64,000 bases of DNA from Lyngbya sp. PCC 8106. GTDB lineage: Bacteria > Cyanobacteriota > Cyanobacteriia > Cyanobacteriales > Microcoleaceae. Position 1 is the first letter of the stretch, and each line of letters begins with the position of its first letter. The stretch is from assembly GCF_000169095.1 (NCBI RefSeq), contig NZ_AAVU01000004.1:62001-126000 (forward strand), given 5' to 3'. Made by a program: the position numbers and the translations under genes. Below are positions 26,194 through 35,601 of this stretch, in pieces. Below the pieces are notes generated by a model. That model saw nothing but the letters and a program-made list of their open reading frames with translations, made no database searches and was not told where the DNA came from.

Positions 26194-26997
26194 ATGTCTG
26201 AACCAGAATTTAGTTCGAGAAATCCACCTCCAAGCAATCGACAATTATTAATTTTACTAGCAATATTTGGAGGATTTATCATTGCAACTATCGCGGCTTT
26301 ATGGTTCCTGTTTGAACAGTTGGTTTGGTTGATTCCCCCGCAGTTTGAACAACAACTCGGACGGTTGGTGGTTCCCGCTTTTGAACGTCAGGCTAAACCT
26401 TCAGCGACTCAAACTACATTAAACCAACTTTTAGACGGTTTAGAAACCCATTTAGACTCCAAACAGGAAAACCGAGAGTATCAGGTTTTATACATTCCAG
26501 ATTCTACCATCAACGCATACGCCCTTCCTGGCGATCGCATTATTATCTATCAAGGGTTATTAAGTCAAGTCGAGTCAGAAAATGAGTTAGTGATGATTTT
26601 AGGACACGAACTTGGTCATTTCGCCCATCGCGATCATTTACGAGGGATTAGTCGCAGTTTATTTATCCAAACTATTTTATCACTCTTTTTCCCAAATGTT
26701 GGCAGTTTAGAGTCTTTTGCGGCTGCCCTTTCTAGCGCCCAATTTTCCCAGTCTCAAGAAAAACAAGCCGATGAATTTGGCTTAACCTTACTCCAAGAAA
26801 ATTACGGTCATGTCGCCGGGGCAACCGACTTTTTTGAACGAATTAAAGCCGAAGAAAGAGAAGATAAAATCGCCTTTTTGCAAACTCATCCCCCTTCCCA
26901 AGACCGAATCAAACGACTCGAAAAACTAATCCAAAAACGGGGCTATGAACTAGACAAACGTTCGCCGTTACCCGCGAGTTTAACAACATTAGATTAA
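26194..26997 (+). CDS. Membrane-anchored M48 family zinc metallopeptidase
   Basis: A 267-residue protein with one N-terminal membrane helix (~18-40) and an M48 peptidase domain. The zinc motif is HELGH at 138-142, the third ligand is probably E194 in KQADEFG, and THPPSQDRIKRL near the end is typical of M48/Oma1-like enzymes. It should face the periplasm or thylakoid lumen and take part in protein quality control. It lies 36 bp after the third AIM24 gene on the same strand and may be in that operon. Its C-terminal codons overlap the stop of the convergent gene by 4 bp. Confidence 0.92.
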   Translation: MSEPEFSSRNPPPSNRQLLILLAIFGGFIIATIAALWFLFEQLVWLIPPQFEQQLGRLVVPAFERQAKPSATQTTLNQLLDGLETHLDSKQENREYQVLYIPDSTINAYALPGDRIIIYQGLLSQVESENELVMILGHELGHFAHRDHLRGISRSLFIQTILSLFFPNVGSLESFAAALSSAQFSQSQEKQADEFGLTLLQENYGHVAGATDFFERIKAEEREDKIAFLQTHPPSQDRIKRLEKLIQKRGYELDKRSPLPASLTTLD

Positions 26998-27380
26998 CTC
27001 ACAATCGGGCTACCATGATGATGAATCAGATACCATTGATTTGCCATGCGAGTAAAAATATTAGTCGCCATTGATTCAGCTTTCATCTGTCGCCGATCCA
27101 AAACTTGCATGACTTCTTCAACTAAAACCACATAAGCCAAATCCCCATTTACTTCAGTCGAGATCACTTTTGTATTAATCTCTAAATATTGAGTTGATCG
27201 AAAAATCTGTTCCCAAGAAGACCTCACCCCATCCCAACCGCGAATCACCTCTCGTCCAGGGTGAATACACAAACTTGCTGTTCCTTTTGACCAGATCCCA
27301 CTCATCGCTTCTATATCCTTTTTCTCAAAAGCCCGATAAAAGGCAGTATTAGCCGCTAAAACATCTTGTTCGTCACTCAT
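26994..27380 (-). CDS. SnoaL/DUF4440-like NTF2-fold protein
   Basis: A 128-residue protein with the NTF2-like cone fold: DVLAANTAFYRAFEKKDIEAMSGIW, HPGREVIRGWDGVRSSWEQI, and the beta strands ending QWYLIHHHGSP. Family members serve as small-ligand enzymes or binding domains. Related cyanobacterial and plastid proteins have no clear role that I can name. There is no signal peptide. It overlaps the 3' end of the M48 peptidase gene by 4 bp in convergent orientation. Confidence 0.82.
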   Translation of the reverse strand: MSDEQDVLAANTAFYRAFEKKDIEAMSGIWSKGTASLCIHPGREVIRGWDGVRSSWEQIFRSTQYLEINTKVISTEVNGDLAYVVLVEEVMQVLDRRQMKAESMATNIFTRMANQWYLIHHHGSPIVS

Positions 27381-27599
27381 GTTAAACCATCCCAGGGAAC
27401 ACTTTTACAGATTAATCAATCTGCTATATTGACCAACGGTTATAGAATTAATCCGTCGTAGTACGGAAGCCGTTGCTTGAATTCTGAGTCGGGCGATATC
27501 AAGCCTAGACTTGAAAACATTACCCCGATTTATTCCCGATCGGCATGAACTGTTTTATCATCAACATCAGTCACAATACCGTGACCGATACCGTTCGCG

Positions 27600-28757
27600 A
27601 TGGAAACCGTGCAGGACTCTAGAACCACTCACACTAAACAGGCCGTGTATAAACCTATTCGATTGATTGTCAGTAGTATTTTAGTCGCATTTGTCGCCAC
27701 TGTAACCCCCCAGATGGCTCATTCCGTTGAAGTTGTTGCTCAAGCCAACACTCAATCTAACACTCAATCCACTGACCAGCTTAACCAATTACTCGAACAA
27801 GGGCGTGAATTAGTTGATGCCGGAAAGATTGATGAAGCTGTTCTGGTTTATGTACAAGCAGCAGGACTTGATCCGAGTGATCCCAAGATTTACTCCGGGA
27901 TTGCTTATTTAGAAGCCTTGCGAGGAAACTATCAAGCAGCAGCTAAATTTTATCGAGATGCACTCGTTCTTGACCCCCAGAATCCTGATTTTCAATATGG
28001 TTTAGCTTATAGTTTGGTCAAGTCAGAAGATTATAGAGGCGCTGCTGATGCTTATCGTAAAGCCATCAGTCTTAAACCCGATCTTCTCAATGCCTATTTG
28101 GGACTGGCGGTGAGTTTATTCCGTCAAGGCGACTATGGGAGTGCCGTCAAAACCTACGAAATGGTGATTGCATCAGACCCCAATAATTGGCAAGCCTATG
28201 CTTCGATGGGGATGGCGTTGTTGCGTCAGGATAATACCCCGAAAGCCGTTGAAACCCTCAGACAAGCAGCGACACTTGCACCGAATGAAGCGAGTATTCA
28301 AATTAAGCTTGGCGTGGCGTTACTGCGAAGTGGGGATCAAGCCGGGGCGATCGCAGCCTTTGAACAAGCAGCAGCCTTGAGTCCTCGTGATGGGGAGATT
28401 CAGTTTCAAATTGGTGAAGTGCTGAAATCTCAGGATGACTTGGATGCAGCGATGGAAGCTTATCAACGCGCTTTAGCTTTTAATCCGGATTTAGTTGAAG
28501 CGGATGTAGCAATTGGAGAAATTCAGTTACAAAAAAAGGAATATATTGGGGCGATTGTTAGTTTTCGGCGAGTGATTAATCGAGTTCCTCAAAATGCTAA
28601 CGCTCATTATCACTTGGGAATGGCGATCAAAGGTCGAGGAGGTCGAGACTCTCAAGCGATCGCCGCTTTGGAAAAAGCCCTCAAACTCTATGAACAACAG
28701 GGTGATACCGAAGGGGTGAAAAAGACACAAGAGGCGTTAAAGGAACTCAAAAAGTAA
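27600..28757 (+). CDS. Exported TPR-repeat protein
   Basis: A 385-residue protein. Residues ~18-45 form a signal segment (PIRLIVSSILVAFVATVTP ... AHSVEVVAQA). From ~55 to ~380 there are about nine consecutive 34-residue TPRs with canonical W/LG-Y-A-P spacing (e.g. YQAAAKFYRDALVLDPQNPD, AIAAFEQAAALSPRDGEIQF). TPR solenoids bind peptides or proteins, so this is probably a periplasmic scaffold. The ATG at 27600 has no strong ribosome site, and a later start inside the signal region is possible. A 219-bp upstream gap holds no gene. Confidence 0.88.
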   Translation: METVQDSRTTHTKQAVYKPIRLIVSSILVAFVATVTPQMAHSVEVVAQANTQSNTQSTDQLNQLLEQGRELVDAGKIDEAVLVYVQAAGLDPSDPKIYSGIAYLEALRGNYQAAAKFYRDALVLDPQNPDFQYGLAYSLVKSEDYRGAADAYRKAISLKPDLLNAYLGLAVSLFRQGDYGSAVKTYEMVIASDPNNWQAYASMGMALLRQDNTPKAVETLRQAATLAPNEASIQIKLGVALLRSGDQAGAIAAFEQAAALSPRDGEIQFQIGEVLKSQDDLDAAMEAYQRALAFNPDLVEADVAIGEIQLQKKEYIGAIVSFRRVINRVPQNANAHYHLGMAIKGRGGRDSQAIAALEKALKLYEQQGDTEGVKKTQEALKELKK

Positions 28758-28916
28758 AAATAATCCGGTTAAAGTGATGAAAGTCTGGAGTAACGGATTA
28801 CAAGTTTTAAGCAGGAGGTGAAGTAAGTTACATTAATTACAAACCTCAGTGGCGAGGAACCTCAAACTAACGATATTGTCGTTTTTCCATTTTGATTTGG
28901 TGAGGAGTTCAATTCT

Positions 28917-29531
28917 ATGATTTTTAAAGTTAATCAAAATCGATTTCAACGTTTGATTCAGGTGGGTGTGAGTGCTTTCATGCTTTCGATCATGGCTTCA
29001 TCTCAGGTGGGCGCTTCGACTCCAACAAGTTCTGAAGTGGCTCAAGGGGCATCGACCCGAGCGGCGGTAATTCCCTCAAATTTGTTAAATCCAACTTTAC
29101 CGGGGTTAGATGATCCGTCTCGGTTTCTACCGCTCGGAAAACCCAAAATGCAGTTAGTGTTGCGGTTAGCTCAACGGCGAGTTTTTGTTTATCGCAATGA
29201 TCAACAGGTGGCGAGTTATCCGGTAGCGGTGGGAAAACCCGGTTGGGAAACTCCAACAGGTCAATTTCAAGTGATTCAAATGGTCGAAAACCCCACTTGG
29301 CAAAATCCCTGGACGGGAGAAGTCAGTTCACCGGGTCCCAATAGTGCGTTAGGACTGCGTTGGATTGGCTTTTGGACGGATGGTAAGGATACCATTGGCT
29401 TTCATGGAACGCCGACGGTTAATTCCATTGGGAGGGCTGCTTCTCATGGTTGTGTACGGATGCGAAATGAAGATGTTGTTGCCTTATTTACTCAAATTGA
29501 AATGGGAACAACTGTGATTGTAGAACCTTAG
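28917..29531 (+). CDS. L,D-transpeptidase (YkuD domain)
   Basis: A 204-residue exported enzyme with an N-terminal signal (~12-34) and a YkuD catalytic domain from ~76. The active-site motif is HGTPTVNSIGRAASHGCVRM with H163, H177 and the nucleophile C179. L,D-transpeptidases cross-link peptidoglycan stem peptides (3-3 bonds) or attach proteins to the wall in the periplasm. The start is supported by GGTGAGGAG upstream. A terminator follows at 29581. The TPR gene upstream is on the same strand but separated by 159 bp. Confidence 0.95.
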   Translation: MIFKVNQNRFQRLIQVGVSAFMLSIMASSQVGASTPTSSEVAQGASTRAAVIPSNLLNPTLPGLDDPSRFLPLGKPKMQLVLRLAQRRVFVYRNDQQVASYPVAVGKPGWETPTGQFQVIQMVENPTWQNPWTGEVSSPGPNSALGLRWIGFWTDGKDTIGFHGTPTVNSIGRAASHGCVRMRNEDVVALFTQIEMGTTVIVEP

Positions 29532-29580
29532 ATTTTTATTATAACACCCATCAAGGGCAAGTTTTTCAAATAAGAATACA

Positions 29581-29613
29581 AACCCGGTTTCTCAAAAGTT
29601 ACCGGGTTTTTGA
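29581..29613 (+). terminator. Terminator of the L,D-transpeptidase gene
   Basis: AACCCGGT (29581-29588) pairs with ACCGGGTT (29601-29608) across a 12-nt loop, followed directly by TTTTTG. It sits 50 bp after the gene's stop codon. Confidence 0.85.
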
Positions 29614-29665
29614 CCTGTACTTCCCTGAAAAACTGCTGTAATATTTGGGGATAAATTATTTCTAA

Positions 29666-31714
29666 CTATGCGCGAATAATATCAATATCAAAGCTCAGTT
29701 GACTTGCCGCTACACCCTGAACTAACCCAATTAAATCACCATTTTGACTAAATATACCTGCTCCTGACCCCAACTCACCCAGATCAAGATCGCTTAGAGT
29801 TACATTATCAGTCGCGCTCACAAAAATAGTGTCTTCTGCTATTTTGAAATCGGTGATTAATGCCAAATCACTATTTCCCGAACCGACGTAGTATGACAGA
29901 GACTCAAACCCCAAAGTAAAGAGATCACTTCCTTCACCTCCAACTAAAGTATCAATTTAACCTAAACCGTCTGTTGAAGTTCCGGTGATATCAATAGATT
30001 GAGCTTTGATATTGATATTACCTGCGTCTCCGTTTCCAAAAGTTAAAGATTGAATTTGTGATCCCCCAGACACCAACAAATTTTGAGTTTCGATATTTAC
30101 AGTGTTAGCATTTCCAGTTCCACCTTCCACCACATTACTGATAATACTACTACCTAATAACTCAACCGAATCTGTTGCTAAAATAGAGACTAAACCTGCA
30201 TTTACCTGTCCAAAGGTACTGCTGGATATTTGCGCTCCATCACTTAATAATAATTGTTCCGTCTCAATTGTAATTGTACCACCATTACCGATACCTGTCT
30301 GATTTACGTCGGCAAAAAAACTACTTGAAAACTGCTCGCTATCATTGGCAAAAGTTCCCGTAAGTTCGATAGATTTAGCTTGTACAGTTATATTACCTGC
30401 ATTTCCTTCTCCTGATATGTCGGTTATCACTTGAGAACCGTTAGACAGCAATAAATTCTCTGTAATAATTTCAACTGTTCCTGCATTACCTACTGCACCT
30501 ATTTCGGCAGAACTAAAGATATTAGCATTTGAGAATTCAACCGAATTTGTTGCTAAAATAGAGACTGAACCTGCATTTCCGGGGCCGAAAGTGCTAGCAG
30601 TGACGGCTGCGCCATTTTCCATGAATAATGAGCTAGTTTCGATGTTAATATCACCGGGTTCACCTAGAGAATCTATATCAATGATATTGGAAATAAAGCT
30701 ATTATCTGTTAGAAGAACGTTTTCTTGAGCATTAATATTAACATCTCCGCCTTGTGCTTCTGCAAACCCTAATCCTTGATCAAATCCCGCTCTAATAATA
30801 CTCCGTTCTGACATCTCAAAATTGCGAGCATTAATATTGATATTTCTACCCTCATTTGAACGAACATTAATCTGAGATTCATTTGTTAAGGCTACATTTG
30901 CACGTTGAATATTATTAGGAAACTGAAGAACAGACCTATTGCCATTCGCCTCTATATTTGCTAACTCAATAATTCCCGGTTCTGATAATCCCCCCAATTC
31001 AATTTGACTACCGGGAGAAATGGCAACACCGTTATTAAATAAAATATCACCCCCAACTAAGGCTAATGTTTGATTTTGAGGAACATTTAACCCTTGAGGA
31101 ACGAGAAAACCCGCATCATCTCGAATTGTACTCCCATCGTCTAAGGTTGTTAGAGTGGCTTGATTAACAATTCTGCCCGGATTTTCTCGAATATTCAACC
31201 CAATGGGAATATTAATGGTTAATAATGGCGGTGCTTCTGGGTTACTAGCCGAAAATTCAAACCCATTTTCAAACAAAATACCATCGGCTGTTGTGGCAAA
31301 AAATGAACCCCCTACATCTAAGCTTGCATTCGGTTCAAACACAATCCCCGAAGGATTAATTAGAAATAAATTGGCATTCCCTAACACCCCTAATGTTCCG
31401 AGGATTTGTGAAATGTTATCACCCGTAACGCGACTGAGAATATTAATAATATTATCGGGATTAGAAAAATAAGCACCCCGTCCTTCGTCTACGTTGAATT
31501 CTTCAAAGCTATGAAATAAATTCCCTCCTCGCACCGCTCCCCCGTCAATGCGATCGCTATTAATTCCCCGAATGTTAACATTAGGAGTAACAACGGAGTT
31601 TTCGTTACCCAAGCTATTATCGGGGACAATCTGTGCTAGGGCTGTTAGTTGAGTTGCACAGAAAATAGTTGTTAACGTTGCTAAGATGGGAAAGGCGAGT
31701 AAACGGGGATACAT
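29666..31714 (-). pseudogene. TPS-type filamentous haemagglutinin-like adhesin, interrupted by in-frame TAA
   Basis: The first 585 codons encode a signal peptide (MYPRLLAFPILATLTTIFC), a TPS/haemagglutination-activity domain (~30-180, NLFLINPSGIVFEPNASL) and beta-helix repeats (GNAGNITVQAKSIELTGT and similar). TAA at 29957-29959 ends this part. The same frame then continues 97 codons (IDTLVGGEGSDLF..., ending ISQLSFDIDIIRA-like) with an RTX/hemolysin-type LVGGEGSD turn and a C-terminal domain. Either one gene is cut by a nonsense codon, or a deletion fused an adhesin to the tail of another exported protein. TPS proteins are secreted through an outer-membrane TpsB partner, and none is in the window. 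Confidence 0.75.
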
Positions 31715-31797
31715 TAATTGGATAGATGCTGTGGTTAAACAACTTTGTGACCTATTCTATAGCATTTCCGCTGAAAAAGCTTCACAATATTTTCGGG

Positions 31798-33321
31798 TTA
31801 TGGTATTATTTCTACAGAACCTTCTCGCCGATTATCAGCAACAGCTTCTAATTTTCCCTGAGCATTAATTCCGGCTATTTTAATCGCCCCAAAAAACATA
31901 TCAAGCTGTTCAAAGGGATAAAGTTCTAGATTTTCGCTATCTGTTTCTAACAGCGTTGTATCAATTCCCGGTTCACATAAAACCCGCCATTTGTTCTCTT
32001 TGGGTTCAACGTGTAGGCGAGGTGCCCTGACTGCTTCTTCGAGAGAACTTCCTTCTGTGGTGTAGCCAGTCCACATCTGCGCCATGGCGGTGGTTATCCG
32101 ACTCGCCCCCGGAGTTCCAAACGCCAAACAGCGCCCGTCTGGATGCCATGCTAAAGTCGGTGCCATATTTGATATTATCCGTTCGCCAACCGCAGCACCT
32201 AAGAAGCCTTGGGGGTTTAATTCCGGTTCCCCCAAACTGTTATTGCAGCTAATTCCGGTTCCGGGAATTGTAATACCTGAACCATAACCATTACTCATGG
32301 TAATAGAAACCATTTCCCCTGAACCTGTGGCGACAGACAAGTGCATCGTGTTGGGAGACTGTATCGCTGGTAAATAGCGGCGTAGGGTTTCTTCGGCGAG
32401 GAAGACTTCGGGGTTTTCTTGGGTTCGCAGTTCCCATAACGCAATTATCGCTTTAACTTGTTGTAACGTGCGTTGGGCGGGGGTAAAATTGGGTTGTGTG
32501 GTGAGTTCCAATAGTCTGATTAAACTTCCCACCGCAGCGCCTCCAACCGCAGGCGGAGGGTTTAAAGCCAGTTGAAAGCCTCGGTCGGTTAATTGTAGCG
32601 GTTGACGAACAATAGCGCGATAATTAGCCAAGTCCGAACGAGTCACAAACCCGCCATTTTCGCTCATTTCTTTAACAAAAGCAGCGGCTATATCCCCTTG
32701 ATAAAAGGCTTTTGCACCTTCTTGGGCAATTAATTCTAGGGTTTCCGCCATGTCAGGAATATTAAAAGGTTCGTTAGCTATCGCCTGACAACCGTTGGGG
32801 AAAAAACAGTCTCGACTGGCTTGTTGGGGATAAAATAACGGTTTCCCGGCTAGAGACAACCAACGCGCCGTAGTTGGACTCAAGGTAAAGCCATTTCGGG
32901 CTAATTCTAACGCCGGGGCGACAATTTCTAACCAGGGGAGAGAACCCCCACGTTGCCAAGCGGTTTCTAAGGCGGCCAACATTCCCGGCACCGCGATTGA
33001 GGCAACTCCAGCTCTGACTGTGATACCATCGCCATAGGGAAGATCAACTTCTCGCCATCCGGCAGAATTGGGGTCAAGTTTGAGATGACCACTGGGCATG
33101 GCATCAGCACCATCAATCAATTCCGGGGGTTGTCCGGGTTGATGAATCATTAAAAATGCTGAACCCCCCAGAGAACACATTAAAATTTCTGATAAGCTGG
33201 CAGCGAGTGCAGCCCCAACCGCAATATCAACTGCATTTCCCCCAAGTTCGGCAATTTGAACTCCGGCTTTTGTGGTTAAAGGAGAGTCGGCTGAAATGGC
33301 AACAGGGGTAGTTTTTGTCAT
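31798..33321 (-). CDS. ggt: Gamma-glutamyltransferase family protein
   Basis: A 507-residue Ntn-hydrolase. The N-terminal part contains ISADSPLTTKAGVQIAELGG and NAVDIAVGAALAASL as in GGT. The autocleavage nucleophile is T325 in NTMHLSV, followed by the glycine-rich GYGSGI, and FGTPGASRITTAMAQ is also typical. GGT cleaves gamma-glutamyl bonds of glutathione and related compounds. No signal peptide is seen, so it may be cytoplasmic, unlike E. coli Ggt. It is somewhat short and divergent from the best-known enzymes, so substrate preference is uncertain. The FmdB-like gene ends only 27 bp upstream of its start side. Confidence 0.88.
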   Translation of the reverse strand: MTKTTPVAISADSPLTTKAGVQIAELGGNAVDIAVGAALAASLSEILMCSLGGSAFLMIHQPGQPPELIDGADAMPSGHLKLDPNSAGWREVDLPYGDGITVRAGVASIAVPGMLAALETAWQRGGSLPWLEIVAPALELARNGFTLSPTTARWLSLAGKPLFYPQQASRDCFFPNGCQAIANEPFNIPDMAETLELIAQEGAKAFYQGDIAAAFVKEMSENGGFVTRSDLANYRAIVRQPLQLTDRGFQLALNPPPAVGGAAVGSLIRLLELTTQPNFTPAQRTLQQVKAIIALWELRTQENPEVFLAEETLRRYLPAIQSPNTMHLSVATGSGEMVSITMSNGYGSGITIPGTGISCNNSLGEPELNPQGFLGAAVGERIISNMAPTLAWHPDGRCLAFGTPGASRITTAMAQMWTGYTTEGSSLEEAVRAPRLHVEPKENKWRVLCEPGIDTTLLETDSENLELYPFEQLDMFFGAIKIAGINAQGKLEAVADNRREGSVEIIP

Positions 33322-33348
33322 GTCATGGGTTTGAAAAGCTCGGATAAG

Positions 33349-33618
33349 TTAATCGCTGGCGGTGACATTTTCATAAACGCCTTGATCTCGTTTCACCAGT
33401 TTAGTAAAGCCAGCGTTACGATAATCACTATTGGTCAGCGGAACAGACACCATCGGCGCACTTAAAACCCGACGTACAGGGGCGTCTTCGGGTGTCTCTC
33501 CTAACTCGCATTGGGCTAACTGACAGACTTCACCCCAAGTTTTAACGTCTTGGTGAATGCTGTGCATGACTTCGACTTTTCGGTTATTGCTCGGACAGAA
33601 ATAGTCGTAGATCGGCAT
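33349..33618 (-). CDS. FmdB-like small protein (degenerate zinc ribbon)
   Basis: An 89-residue protein starting MPIYDYFCPSNNRKVEVMHS, which resembles the FmdB/CxxC regulatory-type zinc ribbon (MPIYEYRCxxC). The second cysteine of the first knuckle is missing (C8 only), and the other cysteines (C32, C37) are spaced differently, so zinc binding is doubtful. The C-terminus YRNAGFTKLVKRDQGVYENV is conserved-looking. The function is unknown. It is upstream of, and close to, the gamma-glutamyltransferase gene on the same strand. Confidence 0.7.
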   Translation of the reverse strand: MPIYDYFCPSNNRKVEVMHSIHQDVKTWGEVCQLAQCELGETPEDAPVRRVLSAPMVSVPLTNSDYRNAGFTKLVKRDQGVYENVTASD

Positions 33619-33785
33619 GGTAAGGTTTAGGGTAAGACATTGTGTAGGCTCTATATATTGCTAATTTTAGCTTGACTTGGGTAAAACAAACAGTTGCCCC
33701 AATTTGATCAACAAGATTTAACGCTCATTTAATCGCAATATCGGGGATAATACGATAGCTGAACCTTTCCTCTCACATGACAGCT

Positions 33786-33896
33786 TTTTCAGTAACCTGT
33801 TCACAAAGCCTTTATTTGCTTGTTGACGAAGCCTTGAACACGAAGTTGTGATGTCTAGAAACAGACAACCCTAAACAAAGAACGGGTCACTGAAAA
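33786..33896 (+). other. Long-range inverted repeat in the 5' region of the 33946 gene
   Basis: TTTTCAGTAACCTGTTC (33786-33802) and GAACGGGTCACTGAAAA (33880-33896) are complementary at 15 of 17 positions and enclose ~77 nt. The structure ends 49 bp before the ATG at 33946. The intergenic region 33619-33945 (327 bp) otherwise holds no gene. It may be a small RNA or a structured leader. Confidence 0.4.
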
Positions 33897-33945
33897 CTGA
33901 GAACTGTGTTTGGGAGCAATCTACTACTAAGAGGAGGATGTTCCA

Positions 33946-34608
33946 ATGAGTGATTTTAAACCGACACCTGAAACAAATTTAACAACGACTCAATTGTTAG
34001 AACGTTATCGGATTGGTGATGAAGCGACGCTAAGAACATGGGCGCATTTGCATGGGTTGAATGGAAATCACGGGATTTATGCACCCAATGAAGTGGAGTT
34101 AATTGATCATGTTCATCATCATTTACAAAATTTGGGAATGAGTATTGATGAGTACAAAAATCTTGTTAGTCGTCGTCTAAATCGTTCTTCTACTGCGCCA
34201 TCTTCTGGGTTTAATTCTTCAACTCACTCTCAACCGATAGAAAAACCTGTTGTTCCCCCTCAGTCTTCTGTGAATCATTCCTCTGAGAATAATTTATCTG
34301 AAAATTCAGAAGAATTGACTCAACAAGCTTCTGGGGCGATTGAGATGCTGATGGAACAATATTCAGAAGCTATTGACTACATGGGAGAACAAATTGCTGA
34401 CCAATTTATTGAGGAGTTGGATGCTTCTGTGATGCGACATCTCAGTAAAAAGGTGCAACAACGGTTTGCTTTGAATGGTCAAGTTAGGTCAAATCGTCTA
34501 ATGACAGTTATTCAAGGTGTATTTCAATCTAAAAATAAGAGCTTGTTGATGGGTTCGCCTTCGGAAGATTCGAGTTTACACATGGAAAATACCCATCGCT
34601 TGGGTTAG
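33946..34608 (+). CDS. Hypothetical protein, 220 aa
   Basis: I do not recognise a family. The start follows AGAGGAGG at ideal spacing. The N-terminal ~85 residues (TTTQLLERYRIGDEATLRTW, IYAPNEVELIDHVHHHL) look like a small helical, MerR-like DNA-binding or protein-binding module. A Ser/Asn/Pro-rich linker follows (~85-125), then a C-terminal helical region (~125-200; AIEMLMEQYSEAIDYMGEQI). The architecture suggests a two-domain regulatory or adaptor protein, but this is only inferred. Confidence 0.72.
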   Translation: MSDFKPTPETNLTTTQLLERYRIGDEATLRTWAHLHGLNGNHGIYAPNEVELIDHVHHHLQNLGMSIDEYKNLVSRRLNRSSTAPSSGFNSSTHSQPIEKPVVPPQSSVNHSSENNLSENSEELTQQASGAIEMLMEQYSEAIDYMGEQIADQFIEELDASVMRHLSKKVQQRFALNGQVRSNRLMTVIQGVFQSKNKSLLMGSPSEDSSLHMENTHRLG

Positions 34609-34633
34609 GTAAATCTGTCTCAAGGAAGAACTG

Positions 34634-34705
34634 GGGAGTCGTCTAAACCGATTAAAATAAGTCAGTCGGATGAGGGGTTTACTTTCAGTAAAGATAACGA
34701 CTCCC
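34634..34705. other. Inverted repeat between the 33946 gene and tspO
   Basis: GGGAGTCGT (34634-34642) and ACGACTCCC (34697-34705) are perfect 9-nt complements enclosing 54 nt. They lie 26 bp after the upstream stop and 52 bp before the tspO start. This could be a terminator-like or leader structure. Confidence 0.4.
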
Positions 34706-34757
34706 TGGTTGTATTTTCCCAATTCCGGCTTCACTATTCCGCTAGGAGTCAGTATTA

Positions 34758-35234
34758 ATGATTAAGTCTTGGATGGTGATTGGAGGAGTTGCTTTTCTGG
34801 TTGCTTTTGGCGGAAATCTCTTTTTTCAATCTGATGATCAACGATGGTTTCGGCGATTACAACGTCCGAGTTGGTTGGTGTTTGAACGGCTTATTCCTCT
34901 GATTTGGACGGTTGTTTTTATTGGGTTGGCTTGGTCTGCGGTGATTGTTTGGGAACAAGATCCGGGAACGTTGCGAACTTGGTTATTGATGGGATTGTAT
35001 TTGTTAGTTGAGGGGGTGACGATTGCTTATACTCCTGTGATGTGTAAAACCAGAAGTCTACAAGTTGGGACGATTATTGGTGGGACTGGGGCGATTTTGT
35101 GTGTGATGTTAGCCATTAGTGTTTTACCGATTTCTCAATGGGCGGCTATTCTTTTACTTCCCTATATTCTTTGGAGTCCTATCGGAACTTATGTGACTTG
35201 GAAAATGGCTCATCTTAATCCTGCAGATGCGTAA
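34758..35234 (+). CDS. tspO: TspO/MBR family membrane protein
   Basis: A 158-residue, five-helix membrane protein. TspO features are RRLQRPSWLVFERLIPLIWTV (the RPxW...IW motif after helix 1) and, at the end, LLPYILWSPIGTYVTWKM (LPYxxWxxxAxxLN-like). TspO proteins bind tetrapyrroles and cholesterol-like ligands and, in photosynthetic bacteria, modulate pigment gene expression and stress responses. The length matches the family. Several tryptophans lining the classical porphyrin site look replaced, so ligand preference may differ. Confidence 0.8.
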   Translation: MIKSWMVIGGVAFLVAFGGNLFFQSDDQRWFRRLQRPSWLVFERLIPLIWTVVFIGLAWSAVIVWEQDPGTLRTWLLMGLYLLVEGVTIAYTPVMCKTRSLQVGTIIGGTGAILCVMLAISVLPISQWAAILLLPYILWSPIGTYVTWKMAHLNPADA

Positions 35235-35482
35235 ATCCGTTGAAAAGATTCTTTGATTACGGGCTTTTTAGGGGGAATGGGTTGGGGTTCAAAAAAGTTT
35301 AGGGGTATGAATTTAGATGTTCCTTGTAATCTCGCTGAACCTGCAACATATTGATGGGTTTCCAACCACTTTTGATCGGCGAAAGATTGTAAGGTAAAGC
35401 TTTGATAAATGATTCCCTGACAGAGTGAACCATCGGGGTTGATTTGTCCGTTGGATTGAAAGCTATAAAATCGATAAGCCAC
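35210..35482 (-). CDS. Hypothetical protein, 90 aa
   Basis: A GTG-started frame (AYRFYSFQSNGQINPDGSL) that reads like a real protein: CQGIIYQSFTLQSFADQKW, ETHQYVAGSARL, and a Pro/Lys-rich tail. Its 3' end overlaps tspO by 25 bp in convergent orientation. I do not recognise the family. No membrane helix or signal peptide is visible. Confidence 0.5.
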   Translation of the reverse strand: MAYRFYSFQSNGQINPDGSLCQGIIYQSFTLQSFADQKWLETHQYVAGSARLQGTSKFIPLNFFEPQPIPPKKPVIKESFQRIYASAGLR

Positions 35483-35601
35483 AGACTTCTAATTTGGGGT
35501 AGAGGTAGACACTCGTTTCACGAAAATTCAAGGCGTTTTGTCTGAGGGAATCTATCTTTCTAGATGTTACAATATTTTTGAGGATTTGTAAATATTAGGG
35601 G

